The position numbers and the translations under genes are program-made. A DNA stretch of 64,000 bases from CAYLLS01 sp964385015 (GTDB lineage: Bacteria > Myxococcota > UBA727 > JABDBI01). Position 1 is the first letter of the stretch, and every line of letters begins with the position of its first letter. The notes under the pieces are model-generated. The model had not been told where the DNA came from and did not search any database. It saw only the letters and a program-made list of their open reading frames with translations. Location: positions 248,001 through 312,000 of the forward strand of contig CAYLLS010000001.1 of the NCBI GenBank assembly GCA_964385015.1. Direction: 5' to 3'. Positions 46,634 to 57,100 of the stretch are shown here, in pieces.

Positions 46634-47007
46634 ATAATCAAAGCATAAAATAAGCCGGGTTCTGTATTAATTCTTATTAAATAGCAATCATTAATCTTTA
46701 AATATTGTTGCCAATATTTTTAAGCAATTAAACTTATTAAGTTTTCTTCAATAAGTTAATGAAGAAAACAAAAGATAATATAAATCTTTTAGTTTTATCT
46801 TGCACCAAGTGGGGTTTGCAATGCCATATTTATTGCTAAATATGCGGTATGCTCTTACCATACCATTTCAACCTTACATAAAAAATTAAGCGGTATATTT
46901 TCTGTTGCACTTCCTTCAAATTACTTTGATCGGTTATTAACCGACACTTTTTTACTTATGGTGCCCGGACTTTCCTCTATGATATTATAAACATATATAG
47001 CGATTAC
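46634..47007 (-). ncRNA. rnpB: RNase P RNA (bacterial type A-like)
   Basis: Catalytic RNA for tRNA 5' processing. On the minus strand the universal 5' core GAGGAAAGTCCGGGCACCAT lies at about 46977-46958. The middle has TTGCAAACCCCACTTGGTGC, and the 3' core has AGAACCCGGCTTAT ending near 46648. Helix P1 can form between GTAATCGC at the 5' end and GCTTTGATTAT at the 3' end (three-base bulge), which sets the bounds. The length of about 370 bases is typical. The exact 5' end is uncertain, because a TATAAT at 47015-47010 is too close to serve as -10 for a transcript starting at P1. Confidence 0.93.
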
Positions 47008-47079
47008 TTATTATACTTATATAATAAATAATAACATTAATCTTGTTATTTTACAAATATAAAATTTATTATTAAAAAT

Positions 47080-47700
47080 TTATTTAGCAAATAAAGTTTT
47101 AATCATTCCTTGACTATTCACACCATGCAAAATAATATGATGTTTGTGTTTTTTTAAACATTTTATATTATATGATACTATAAAATCAAAATTTTCACAT
47201 AAAAATAATAATTTATCAATAGTACATATAATTTGATGATAAAAACATACATAATTACTTATTCGATATTTATAAAAATATATAACACAATATTGATAAT
47301 TTTTATATTTAATTACACCTATACCATTCATATAACTTATATTTATAGAATTAATTAATGTTTTTAATGTGTTAATAAAATATAAATTTATATTTAATCC
47401 TAAAGATAAACCTTTTGCAAAAGCTATACCAACTCTAGCACTAATAGAATAATAAAAGCCACTGCATACACAAATAAAATTAATATTTTCCAATTTAAAT
47501 GCAGTTTTTTCTAAACATTTTTTTACATTTAAATATAATATTTTGTCACAATAAAATTTTTTATCAATAAATATTTCACTAATAATATTGTTGGCAATAC
47601 TTAGTGCAATAACACCTCTCTTGCACGAAGTGTCAATCCATAATCCGTTGCCATAATGTCTATTAATTTTGTTTCTCATAATATTATTTTTTACTTGCAT
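47080..47700 (-). CDS. tsaB: TsaB-like tRNA threonylcarbamoyladenosine factor, eroded
   Basis: Scaffold partner of TsaD in t6A synthesis. The N-terminal ASKHA half is recognisable: LWIDTSCKRGVIALSI ('l.IDTS....VAL'), YCDKILYLNVKKCLEK and ARVGIAFAKGLSLGLNINLY ('lRiGva.aKGLa.al.ipl'). The usual GPGSFTGLR has become SGFYYSISARVG. The C-terminal half is weakly similar. The start may be the ATG at 47679 (199 residues) rather than 47700. It is divergent from trxA. Confidence 0.75.
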   Translation of the reverse strand: MQVKNNIMRNKINRHYGNGLWIDTSCKRGVIALSIANNIISEIFIDKKFYCDKILYLNVKKCLEKTAFKLENINFICVCSGFYYSISARVGIAFAKGLSLGLNINLYFINTLKTLINSINISYMNGIGVIKYKNYQYCVIYFYKYRISNYVCFYHQIICTIDKLLFLCENFDFIVSYNIKCLKKHKHHIILHGVNSQGMIKTLFAK

Positions 47701-47755
47701 TAGTAATTTTTTATGTATTAGATTAAAAATACATCAAAAACTTCAAGGATTAACA

Positions 47756-48088
47756 ATGATACAACATATAATACAACTAAATGATGAAAATTTTGATAAT
47801 GAAATTATATATTCAAAATTACCAGCATTAGTAGATTTTTGGGCCCCTTGGTGTAATCCTTGTAAAATGATAAATCCTAACATTGAATTTTTATCAATAA
47901 AATTCAACAACATAATTAAAATAGCTAAACTTAATATAGATGACAACCCTAAAATAACAAAAAAATTCAATATTAAAACAATCCCAACTTTAATATTTTT
48001 TAAAAATCAAAAAATAATACAACAAACTATAGGAGTTTCATCAAAAGAAAATATTATACAATATATAAATCAATATTTATTACAATAA
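47756..48088 (+). CDS. trxA: Thioredoxin (WCNPC active site)
   Basis: Small disulfide reductase. From the ATG at 47756, preceded by AAGGAT, it is 110 residues, the usual thioredoxin length. LVDFWAPWCNPCKMINP carries the redox site with Asn instead of the usual Gly (WCGPC). The cis-proline region reads FNIKTIPTLIFFKN and the last strand is followed by a C-terminal helix. An upstream in-frame TTG at 47669 would add an unlikely hydrophobic leader. It is followed by the DnaQ-type gene 31 bases downstream. Confidence 0.93.
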   Translation: MIQHIIQLNDENFDNEIIYSKLPALVDFWAPWCNPCKMINPNIEFLSIKFNNIIKIAKLNIDDNPKITKKFNIKTIPTLIFFKNQKIIQQTIGVSSKENIIQYINQYLLQ

Positions 48089-48119
48089 CTTAAGACATTT
48101 TTCATATATATTACTTATA

Positions 48120-48752
48120 ATGTTATACAATTATAAAAAATTTAATCCATGGTATAAACAACCATTTTTATGCATTGATATAGAAACCACTGGATTAAAT
48201 CATAAAACAGATAAAATTATTGAAATAGCTTGGATATTATTTTATAGAAAAAAAATAATTTTTAAAAAAAAATATTTATGCAAAATAAAACAAAAAATAC
48301 CAAAAATTATTACCAAAATAACAAAAATTACAAACACAATGCTAATCAATAAAAAACATATCAAATTTCATCTAAATGAATTTTTACAAGATTTAAATAA
48401 AGTTAATTTTATTGTTGCATATAATATTAAATTTGATATGAAATTTATAACACATGTTATGAAAAAATATAATAAATATTTGCCATCAAAATTATGGATT
48501 GATCCATATATATTTATAAAAAAAATAGATTACTATCAAAAAGGGAAAAAATTGACAGATGCCACTACTAGAAGAGGCATCTATATTAACAATGCTCATA
48601 GAGCAGAATCTGATGCCATAGCTACTGGTAATCTTCTTTATGCTTTACAACCACAAATAAATTATATAAAATTAGCTGATCTTTATAAATATCAAATTCA
48701 ACTTGATAACAAACAAATGTCATATATTAAAATATCAAACTATCAAAAATAA
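48120..48752 (+). CDS. dnaQ: DnaQ/RNase T-type 3'-5' exonuclease
   Basis: DEDDh exonuclease with Exo I IDIETTGLNHKTDKIIEIA, Exo II AYNIKFDMKF and Exo III HRAESDAIATGNLLY; the histidine and four acidic residues are all present. Length (210) is close to the catalytic part of the DNA polymerase III epsilon subunit, without a long C-terminal polymerase-binding tail, so proofreading is the likely role. A stand-alone exonuclease is the alternative. It lies between trxA and sodB, 28 bases before the latter. Confidence 0.82.
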   Translation: MLYNYKKFNPWYKQPFLCIDIETTGLNHKTDKIIEIAWILFYRKKIIFKKKYLCKIKQKIPKIITKITKITNTMLINKKHIKFHLNEFLQDLNKVNFIVAYNIKFDMKFITHVMKKYNKYLPSKLWIDPYIFIKKIDYYQKGKKLTDATTRRGIYINNAHRAESDAIATGNLLYALQPQINYIKLADLYKYQIQLDNKQMSYIKISNYQK

Positions 48753-48780
48753 AGAACACTTGTCATTTTAGGAGATAATT

Positions 48781-49359
48781 ATGATTAAATTAGAACGATT
48801 GCCATTTAAAGCTAATGATTTAAAAAATTTTTTAACAGAAGAAACTATCACATATCATTATGGCAAACATCATCAAAATTATGTTAATAATTTAAATAAA
48901 TTAATTAAAAATACTATTAATGCAAAAAAAACTTTAATAGAAATTATTCAAACTGAAAAAGAAGCTATTTTTAACAATGCAGCACAAATATTTAATCATA
49001 CATTTTATTGGAAATCACTTTCTAATACTAGCACATTAAAACTAATTTCAGAAATAAATAATATCATTAATATGCAATATGGATCTTTTAAACAATTCAA
49101 AAATCAATTTAATAAACAAGCATTATCTTTATTCGGATCTGGATGGATATGGTTAATATATAATGATCATAAAATTAACATTCAAACAACACATAATGCA
49201 GGATGTCCAATACAAAAACAACAAAAACCATTACTTTGCTTAGATGTTTGGGAACATGCATATTATATTGATTATAGACATAATAGACTAGATTACATCA
49301 ATAATTGGTGGAATTATATAAATTGGAATTTTGTAAATTATAATTTTCAAAACAAATAA
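48781..49359 (+). CDS. sodB: Superoxide dismutase (Fe type)
   Basis: Destroys superoxide. The ligands are visible: His in ITYHYGKHHQNYVNN, His in NNAAQIFNHTFYWKSL, and Asp/His in LDVWEHAYYIDY. The Gln in NNAAQ is the residue typical of iron rather than manganese enzymes. GSGWIWL is also present, and length (192) is normal. AGGAGATAATT directly precedes the ATG. It matches an oxygen-respiring lifestyle. Its stop codon directly abuts the stop of convergent tdk. Confidence 0.95.
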   Translation: MIKLERLPFKANDLKNFLTEETITYHYGKHHQNYVNNLNKLIKNTINAKKTLIEIIQTEKEAIFNNAAQIFNHTFYWKSLSNTSTLKLISEINNIINMQYGSFKQFKNQFNKQALSLFGSGWIWLIYNDHKINIQTTHNAGCPIQKQQKPLLCLDVWEHAYYIDYRHNRLDYINNWWNYINWNFVNYNFQNK

Positions 49360-49968
49360 TTAATCATATTTATTATTGTAACAAAGCTTACATCTAGGTT
49401 CATAATTCTTTTTACTACCTATGAAAATATTATTTGTATTTCTTTTTTTTTTTTCTTTATAATTTTTACATACTAATCTTTGAGTTTTAGTAGCAGTAGA
49501 ACCACAAGATATACAAACAGCATATTGTTTTGAAACTTTATCAGCAATGGCTAACAATTCACCCATAGGTCCAAATGAATTCCCTAAATAATCCTGATCC
49601 AATCCAGATGCTACAATATTGATATTCATAGATGATAATTTTTTAATTATATTAATTATATTAAAATCAAAAAATTGCACTTCATCTATACCTATTACAT
49701 CAATATCATACATGTTTTTTTTACAAATATTCTCAATATCTTTAGAAGATTTAACAGTTTTAGCAAACATACTTTGTTTGGAATGACTAATAATTTTATC
49801 TGCAACACAACGATTATCTATAACCGGTTTAAATAATAAAATTTTTTTGCATGCAATCTTAGCTACCATCATTCTTCTTATTAATTTTTCTGTTTTTCCT
49901 GAAAACATAGGACCACAAATAACTTCAACTACAGCACATTTGCTATGCAAAAAACAATTATATTCCAT
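49360..49968 (-). CDS. tdk: Thymidine kinase
   Basis: Salvages thymidine to dTMP. The P-loop is GPMFSGKTEKLIRR, the Asp-Glu of DEVQFFD follows, and a C-terminal zinc ribbon has the pairs CISCG and CKLCY. Length (202) is normal for type II thymidine kinase. Retention suggests dependence on host thymidine. It is convergent with sodB without spacing and lies downstream of the act operon on the same strand. Confidence 0.95.
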   Translation of the reverse strand: MEYNCFLHSKCAVVEVICGPMFSGKTEKLIRRMMVAKIACKKILLFKPVIDNRCVADKIISHSKQSMFAKTVKSSKDIENICKKNMYDIDVIGIDEVQFFDFNIINIIKKLSSMNINIVASGLDQDYLGNSFGPMGELLAIADKVSKQYAVCISCGSTATKTQRLVCKNYKEKKKRNTNNIFIGSKKNYEPRCKLCYNNKYD

Positions 49969-50019
49969 TTGCTGCTCTTAAAAAAAACAAAAACAATATA
50001 TTGATTAAAAACCATTCAT

Positions 50020-50313
50020 CTAATTAATATGTTTATTAATATATTGTACTATACCATCATTAATACATACCGTTTTATAATTATCTTTTAAAGATATATT
50101 GCCAGATAAAAGTTCACGTTCTTTCTGCTTTAATTTTTTAACATTCATAGGAATATCTTCAATTACTGCAAAACTCATAATATTAGAATAATATTTAAAG
50201 CATATAGTACTAAGCAATATAGATGCAACTACAATAACAAACAAAATAAATATAAAAAAACTTAATATACAATTTTCCTTATTTGATACATCAGATTCAA
50301 AATTAAATAACAT
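50020..50313 (-). CDS. Small single-span membrane protein closing the alternative complex III operon
   Basis: A 97-residue protein with one membrane segment (residues ~17-40, LSFFIFILFVIVVASILLST) and a soluble tail: VKKLKQKERELLSGNISLKDN, then TVCINDGIVQYINKHI. I recall short proteins in act operons of Acidobacteriota and Planctomycetes with an 'LR..E...L..Y.W.D...g..RIPIerAM.l' tail; this tail follows the same layout, so I infer a small act-associated protein. It begins 13 bases after actF. No catalytic residue is visible. Confidence 0.6.
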   Translation of the reverse strand: MLFNFESDVSNKENCILSFFIFILFVIVVASILLSTICFKYYSNIMSFAVIEDIPMNVKKLKQKERELLSGNISLKDNYKTVCINDGIVQYINKHIN

Positions 50314-50326
50314 AATTATCCTTTAA

Positions 50327-51529
50327 CTAAAAATTTTCAAAATCTAAAGACTCTTGTAATCTAGGATCTCCAGTTGGGATTGTTGCACATTTATTTAACA
50401 CAAACAACATATAACTTATAAACAACGATAATATTCCAAACAAACATATTATATCTATCCAATGAAAATTAATATAATCATTTTCATTATGCATATAATT
50501 AGGCATAATAATCCAAAAAATATTCATATATGAAAAAAATAAAATCCAAATAGAACTAAATATTAAAACACCAATATTTCGTTTAGCATGACGTGATAAT
50601 AGAAAAAAAAATGGCATAATAAAATTAGTTATAGGCATGAGATATGAAATATATTCCCACCCATGATGTAATCTATGTAAATAAAACTCAATTTCCTCTG
50701 GAATATTACCATACCAATATAACATAAATTGACTAAATGCTATATAAGCCCAAAAAATAGTAAATCCAAAAATTAATTTGCCTAAATCATGATAATGTTC
50801 TTTATTGACAATGCCTTGTTTCAAAAACATATTGTTTTGTAACCAAAATAATAAAACTGTTATAAATGATAAAGCAGACAATATATTGCCAGCAAAAAAA
50901 TATATACCAAAAATAGTAGAAAACCAATGTGGTTGCAATGACATCAACCAATCAAATGATGCAAAACTAGTAGTTATCGCAAATATAATAATACTTGGAG
51001 CACTTAATTTACAAAGCTTACGAGTATTTTCTTTATTAAATCCTCCATCCTGTTGGACAGATAATTTATAAAAAACACACCCTATTATAGTCCATAATAA
51101 TAAATAAATAATAGATCTTATATAAAAAAAATTCACATTTAAATAAATAGATTTTTTTATCAATATAATATCACTTAAATCTATTTTTACCCATGGGAAT
51201 ATAACATCTAAATTATATGCAATAGGTATACATAATATAATAAATAGAGGCATAGTATATATAATAGTTTCTGGAATACGCCTAATAACTACTGACCATC
51301 CAGCTCTACTGATATGTTGTAATAAAACAAATATCATTGATCCTAATACTATTCCTAATACTAATATATAAGCTGAAAAATACGACAATATAGCTCTATG
51401 AGAATTGTTTATATAACTAAATCCCCAAATAATCATGCATAATACGCCAAAAATGAATGAAATTAAAGGTATTTTTTTAAAATTTACTAAAAAATCATCA
51501 TTTGTATATGATTTGCTAAACGATTCCAT
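50327..51529 (-). CDS. actF: Alternative complex III subunit ActF
   Basis: Membrane subunit of quinol:cytochrome c oxidoreductase (ACIII). The 400 residues have about ten hydrophobic segments. Features typical of ActF are HRAILSYFSAYILVLGIVLG, FASFDWLMSLQPHWFSTIFG, WAYIAFSQFMLYWYGNIPEE and HHGWEYISYLMPI. It is related to NrfD/ActC but shorter. It lies two bases after actE and is the last of the six canonical subunits, followed by a small accessory gene. Confidence 0.92.
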   Translation of the reverse strand: MESFSKSYTNDDFLVNFKKIPLISFIFGVLCMIIWGFSYINNSHRAILSYFSAYILVLGIVLGSMIFVLLQHISRAGWSVVIRRIPETIIYTMPLFIILCIPIAYNLDVIFPWVKIDLSDIILIKKSIYLNVNFFYIRSIIYLLLWTIIGCVFYKLSVQQDGGFNKENTRKLCKLSAPSIIIFAITTSFASFDWLMSLQPHWFSTIFGIYFFAGNILSALSFITVLLFWLQNNMFLKQGIVNKEHYHDLGKLIFGFTIFWAYIAFSQFMLYWYGNIPEEIEFYLHRLHHGWEYISYLMPITNFIMPFFFLLSRHAKRNIGVLIFSSIWILFFSYMNIFWIIMPNYMHNENDYINFHWIDIICLFGILSLFISYMLFVLNKCATIPTGDPRLQESLDFENF

Positions 51530-51531
51530 TA

Positions 51532-52104
51532 TTAATCTCCATTGATATTTTGACTAAATTGCAATGCTTTAACATAAGCTACAATTGCCCATCTATCTCG
51601 TTCTATAATTTGTATATTATGAGAAGGCATAGTTCTAGAACCATTGCTAATAATATTAAATAGTTGTCCAAGCTTTAAATTATACATATATTCACTATGC
51701 AATGACATTGGCTTAATATGCATTTTTTCACCTACTAACCCATTCCCACTACCAGCTGCATCATGACATGGAGCACAAAAAATATTAAATCTATTCTGTC
51801 CACGTTTAATAAAACTTTCTGTAATATTTATATTGTCAGGATAATTATTCACAAAATTATTATTTACAATTCCCTTATAATAAAAATCATTTAATTTTAA
51901 ATAATTTTGTGGAATAACATATTTAACTAATGGACGCATAGTCATTTTATTTGCAAACCAATCACTTTTATTATAAGGTTTATATTTAGGTTGTGTATCC
52001 ATATTAGGATTCAAATGTATAGGTAATTTATACGAAGTCCATCCTCTACAACCAATAAAACATAATAACATCATTAACATACATAAATTGATCACTTTAA
52101 ACAT
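51532..52104 (-). CDS. actE: Alternative complex III subunit ActE (monohaem cytochrome c lipoprotein)
   Basis: Electron-carrying subunit on the outer face of ACIII. A lipoprotein signal ends LLCFIGCRG. The single haem site is FCAPCHDAAGSGNGLVG, with a likely Met ligand in GSRTMPSHNIQI. It ends DRWAIVAYVKALQ, the standard cytochrome c C-terminal helix. Length is 190 residues. TTGGAGC precedes the ATG. It needs haem attachment by the ResB/CcsA pair at 23.6-26.3 kb. Confidence 0.94.
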   Translation of the reverse strand: MFKVINLCMLMMLLCFIGCRGWTSYKLPIHLNPNMDTQPKYKPYNKSDWFANKMTMRPLVKYVIPQNYLKLNDFYYKGIVNNNFVNNYPDNINITESFIKRGQNRFNIFCAPCHDAAGSGNGLVGEKMHIKPMSLHSEYMYNLKLGQLFNIISNGSRTMPSHNIQIIERDRWAIVAYVKALQFSQNINGD

Positions 52105-52106
52105 TA

Positions 52107-52667
52107 TTATTGCTCCAACATTTCAATGATATTTGCACCTGCATCTAACAACATTTTTTTTGTTTTGATTTCATCAAACTGCTTATCATTACAATCAATA
52201 AGTATAAAAAATTTATCATCTGTAACTTTTTCAAAACGTGTAGATTCAAAAGCCCAATGATGGAAAGTAGGCAACTTATTAATAATCAACATGCCAAATG
52301 CAGCAGTTAATGCACTAAACAATACAATTACTTCAAATATAACTGGTATAAAAGCAGGTATACTAAACGTAGGTTTGCCACCAATATTTAATGGATAATC
52401 ATAACAAGAAACCCATATTATAAAACCAAAAGACAAAAATAAGCCAAACAATCCTGCACTTAATACAAGCCATGGTAAATAACTAGCTTTTAATCCCATA
52501 GCTTTTTCCAATCCATGAATAGGAAATGGAGTGCATGCATCCCACTTAATATATCCAGCATCCCTAATTTTTTCACATGCATGATAAACACCAGTTGCAG
52601 AATCAAATTCAGCTAATATTCCTGTTTTTTTATTTTTATTGCAATTCATATATTTTCCTAATAACAA
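52107..52667 (-). CDS. actD: Alternative complex III subunit ActD
   Basis: Membrane subunit of the DUF3341 family. ILAEFDSATGVYHACEKIRDAGY and WDACTPFPIHGLEKAMGL form the characteristic N-terminal domain. Two membrane segments follow (LPWLVLSAGLFGLFLSFGFI and PVIFEVIVLFSALTAAFGML), and then a tail with FFILIDCND. It has no haem or Fe-S site. Its stop and the next start are two bases apart, so the genes are tightly coupled. Confidence 0.94.
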   Translation of the reverse strand: MLLGKYMNCNKNKKTGILAEFDSATGVYHACEKIRDAGYIKWDACTPFPIHGLEKAMGLKASYLPWLVLSAGLFGLFLSFGFIIWVSCYDYPLNIGGKPTFSIPAFIPVIFEVIVLFSALTAAFGMLIINKLPTFHHWAFESTRFEKVTDDKFFILIDCNDKQFDEIKTKKMLLDAGANIIEMLEQ

Positions 52668-52669
52668 GT

Positions 52670-54100
52670 TTATTTATGAGGATTAGCCTGTGGCATAACA
52701 GATTTTACTTCAGCTATTGCTACAACAGGTAAAAATTTAATAAATAATAAAAATAAAGTAAAAAACAATCCAAAAGAACCGAATAAAAACAATCCATCAA
52801 ATGTTGTTGGCACAAAATATCTCCAACTAGATGGAAGAAAATCACGATTTAATGAAGTAACAGTAATAACAAATCTTTCAAACCACATTCCAATATTAAC
52901 AAAAATAGCAATTATAAAAGAACAAATAATATTAGTTCTTATCCGTTTAAACCAAAAACATTGTGGAATAATTACATTACAAGATACCATAATCCAATAT
53001 GCCCAATAATAAGGCCCAAAAGCTCTATTAATGAATGCAAATGATTCATATTCATTACAAGAATACCAAGCAATAAAAAATTCCATACTATATGCATAAC
53101 CTACCATCATGCCAGTAGACAAAATAATTTTATTCATATTCTCAATATGTTTCATTGTAACAATATCTTTTAATCCAAGCCACTTTCTAGCTGGCAACAT
53201 TAATGTTTGCACCATAGCAAATCCAGAAAAAATAGCACCAGCTACAAAATATGGAGGAAATATTGTTGTATGCCATCCAGGCAATTGTGCAACAGCAAAA
53301 TCAAAAGATACAATAGAATGAACAGATAATACAAGTGGAGCAGATAAAGCAGCTAATATCATGTATGCTTTTTCATAATGCAACCAATGTCGATATGAGC
53401 CCCTCCAACCCAATGCAAACAGACCGTATATAATTTTTTTTAATTTTTGTTTAGATCTATCCCTAAATGTAGCTAAATCAGGAATCATCCCTATATACCA
53501 AAAAACTAATGATACAGTAAAGTAAGTTCCTACAGCAAACACATCCCATAATAATGGAGATCTAAAATTAGGCCACATTCCCATTTGATTAGGTATAGGA
53601 AACATCCAATATGCAGTCCAAATTCTACCTACATGAATACCTGGAAATACTAATGCACAAATAACTGCAAAAATAGTCATAGCCTCTGCATACCTATTAA
53701 TAGATGTTCTCCATTTTTGTCTAAACAAATATAAAATAGCTGAAATTAATGTTCCAGCATGACCAATGCCAACCCAAAACACAAAATTCACAATTGGCCA
53801 TCCCCAATAAACAGGAGCAGTATTGCCCCAAATACCTATTCCATTCCAAATTAAATAACCGATAAGAATAAAAAACATGCACATGACTGAAAAAGACGCG
53901 CAAATACCAATTTTCCAACCTAAAGCTGATTTGTTCACTGATGTTTCAGACATCTTACATACAATATTAGTTATATTGTTAAACGAATGACCTCCACGAA
54001 TCAGTTCTTCTCTATTTGTAAAATTTTCTTCTTGTACAATATCACCTCTGACATGTTGACTAGAAAATTCTTTATTAATATTTAATGTTTTTAATGCCAT
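52670..54100 (-). CDS. actC: Alternative complex III subunit ActC (NrfD/PsrC family quinol-binding)
   Basis: Integral membrane subunit with about ten spans, thought to bind quinol and relay protons. NrfD-type motifs are WPIVNFVFWVGIGHAGTLIS, FPGIHVGRIWTAYWMFPIP, SVHSIVSFDFAVAQLPGWH and TIFPPYFVAGAIFSGFAMV. The 476 residues match the family length. It begins two bases after the actB stop. It would pass electrons to the Fe-S clusters of ActB. Confidence 0.96.
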   Translation of the reverse strand: MALKTLNINKEFSSQHVRGDIVQEENFTNREELIRGGHSFNNITNIVCKMSETSVNKSALGWKIGICASFSVMCMFFILIGYLIWNGIGIWGNTAPVYWGWPIVNFVFWVGIGHAGTLISAILYLFRQKWRTSINRYAEAMTIFAVICALVFPGIHVGRIWTAYWMFPIPNQMGMWPNFRSPLLWDVFAVGTYFTVSLVFWYIGMIPDLATFRDRSKQKLKKIIYGLFALGWRGSYRHWLHYEKAYMILAALSAPLVLSVHSIVSFDFAVAQLPGWHTTIFPPYFVAGAIFSGFAMVQTLMLPARKWLGLKDIVTMKHIENMNKIILSTGMMVGYAYSMEFFIAWYSCNEYESFAFINRAFGPYYWAYWIMVSCNVIIPQCFWFKRIRTNIICSFIIAIFVNIGMWFERFVITVTSLNRDFLPSSWRYFVPTTFDGLFLFGSFGLFFTLFLLFIKFLPVVAIAEVKSVMPQANPHK

Positions 54101-54102
54101 AA

Positions 54103-57100
54103 TTACACCAATTTATAATTAAAATTTCTAAGTTTAGATAAATAAGATGTACGTGGTCTTACATTTAATTCATCCAACAAATCATAATTACGATTAACCA
54201 TTTTTAAATTATATACTTTACTACTTTTATCATTAAGATTTCCAAAGATTATAGAATGCGTAGGACAACTCTGCGCACATGCAGGAATTACCTCTAAATC
54301 ATTAATTTTAGATATATTTCTACCATCTCTTTTAATTGCAGATTTAACCTTAGATATTCTTTGCGTGCAATATGTACATTTTTCCATCACTCCACGATAT
54401 CTAATAGTAACATTTGGATTTTTTTGCATTTGCAATAACCGATCACGTTCTTTATGATATTGTTCAACATATAAATCACCACTATGAGAAAAATCAAAAT
54501 AATTAAATCTTCTAACTTTATATGGACAATTATTAGCACAATATCTTGTGCCAATACATCTATTATAAGCCATAGAATTTAATCCCTCTTCATCATGTAC
54601 AGTGGCTGCTACAGGACATACTGGTTCACATGGTGCATTTTCACAATGCATACATGGCACTGGTTGTGATACTGTAATTGGATTATTCACATCACCAGTA
54701 AAATATCTATCAATGCGCAACCATTGCATCATTCTTCCTTTTTGCACTTCATCTTTACCTACTACAGGAATATTATTTTCAGCTTGACATGCAACTGCGC
54801 ACGCATTACACCCTATACATGTATTTAAATCAATTACCATCCCCCATTTATTGCCATGATATGGCCATGATCCAGTTAATTGAATTGGCTTCATTTCTCC
54901 AGAAATATTGTCATATGACATCATAGATAATGGAACTGATTTTTCTTTTACATAATTAGGATTTTTCCTATAATAATTCAAATCAACATCTCTAGCAGGA
55001 TCTCTATTAAACATATTTAAAACATCAATATCTTGAATAATTTCTCCATTCATTGCATATTGTTCTTGAGTTGATGCTAATTTTACAAAATCATTAGTTA
55101 ATTTTAATACTGGACTTACAATTCTTTTTACATTATTTTTTAATAACAATCTATATGCATTAGCTCCAACATTATTCCCTATATTGCCGGACAAAGATCG
55201 TCCATATCCTAATGGTAAAATTAAAGAATAATCATTAATTCCAGGGACAACAAAGGTTGGAACATTTAGTTCTTCACCCAAATGTTTTATAGTTATTATT
55301 TGTGAATAATATGCATTACATTGTAATCTACTTTTAAGACCAATTTGTTTAGCTAATTTAGGACTAATGTATAAAGCATTACCCCATGTTAATTTCGTAA
55401 TAGGATCAGGCATTTCCTGCAACCAACTTATATTAGCAAAACGCCCATCTCCAATAGAATAATCATTACATAATATAACTTCTACATTATGTAACGAAGG
55501 AGAAAACACAATAACATTACTTAATGGTTTAAAAAAAGATAACACATTATATGATAATTTTGTCTTTAATTTGTAATTAAATTTTGTAAAATTACCATTA
55601 TGTATAATTGTTTTCCACTGCATAGCAGAAATAATATTAAAATAATTCATCCATGTGTTTTGTATAATATGATAAGGTTCACTTAATATATCATCTGTAA
55701 ATAAAGATAAAATCTCAATTTTTGATTTACTATGATGCAACGGTGAGATCATAGGCTGAATAATACTATTTTCACCAAGATAAGACCTAACATCACCCCA
55801 ACTTTCTAAAAAATGACTCTTGGGCACATGCCAAGTACATAATGATGCAGTTTCGTCATCATATAATCCTAAATGAATACTATTAGCAACTTTAGATAAC
55901 GCATATGAAAAATTTAATTTTTTTGAAGAATCATAAACAGGATTAGAATCTAAAATTACTAAAGTTTGTATTTTATTTTTCATAATATCAGTATTTAAAT
56001 CACATAAAGATTTCAATTTATATCTATTCCAAGAATATTCATCAACTTCCACAACTGAAAAAGTTTTACCTTTCCCCTTTATAGCTATATTTATCATATG
56101 AGACAAAGCATGAACAAGAGTAGATTGAGATTCGCCTATAACAATTAAACTATTTCCTAAATTAGCCATTATATCATTTGCTAATTCTGATATAAAATTA
56201 CAATGGACATCAGAACCCTTTAATTTATTTAAAAACATATCTTTTTTAACATCAAACTCTGCAGGCCATAATAAACCCTTCTTAAATAATTCTATCATTA
56301 ATGACTGCAAAACTAATGAAGATTCATCCATAGAAATTTTTATACGATGATCAGCATTAGCACCCATTACAGAATAACCTGATTCTGCTACATAAAGACG
56401 ATTAACATAATTTATATCATCTGTTTTATAAACTCTCCTACGAGTAGCAAATTCATTAGCATGTCGCAAGTGTTCTGGGCCACTCATAATCATATCACTT
56501 TGCAAACTAAATATTATTTTAGCATTTTTTAAATGATATTGAACTCTTGAATTTTTTCCAAAAAATTGCATAGCTCCATTTTTAGTATTAATATATTCCA
56601 TTTGATCATGTTTATACCACGAAGATAATGGGAACTGTTTATCTATTTTATTTTTTAATTTTAATAATGTTGGAGAATCATCATGATTTATTAAAAAAGC
56701 TAAATCTTTTCCTTTATTAACATGAGAATTATTAATAATGTGTAACATGTACTTTTTAAATTCTTTCCAAGTACTGCATTTTTTGACCCCATTCTCTAAT
56801 CTATTTATAATATCTTTAGATCTATCTGGATCATACAATTGCAAAACACTAGACTGTGACCAAATATCACTACTACCACTATTAGATAAATGAAGTTTAT
56901 TACCCTCTATCTTAGTTGGCCTGCCTTCATGACTTTCCACAACCAAGCCTAAAATATCATCTGCAGTAGACATCGCTGTAGCAAAATAATTAGCAATTCC
57001 TGGTATAATTTCTTCTGGCTGTTTCACATATGGCAAAATATTGCTTTCAGGTCTTCTACAAGCTACTCCAATACCAGCTAAAACGAATGAAGCACCCATA

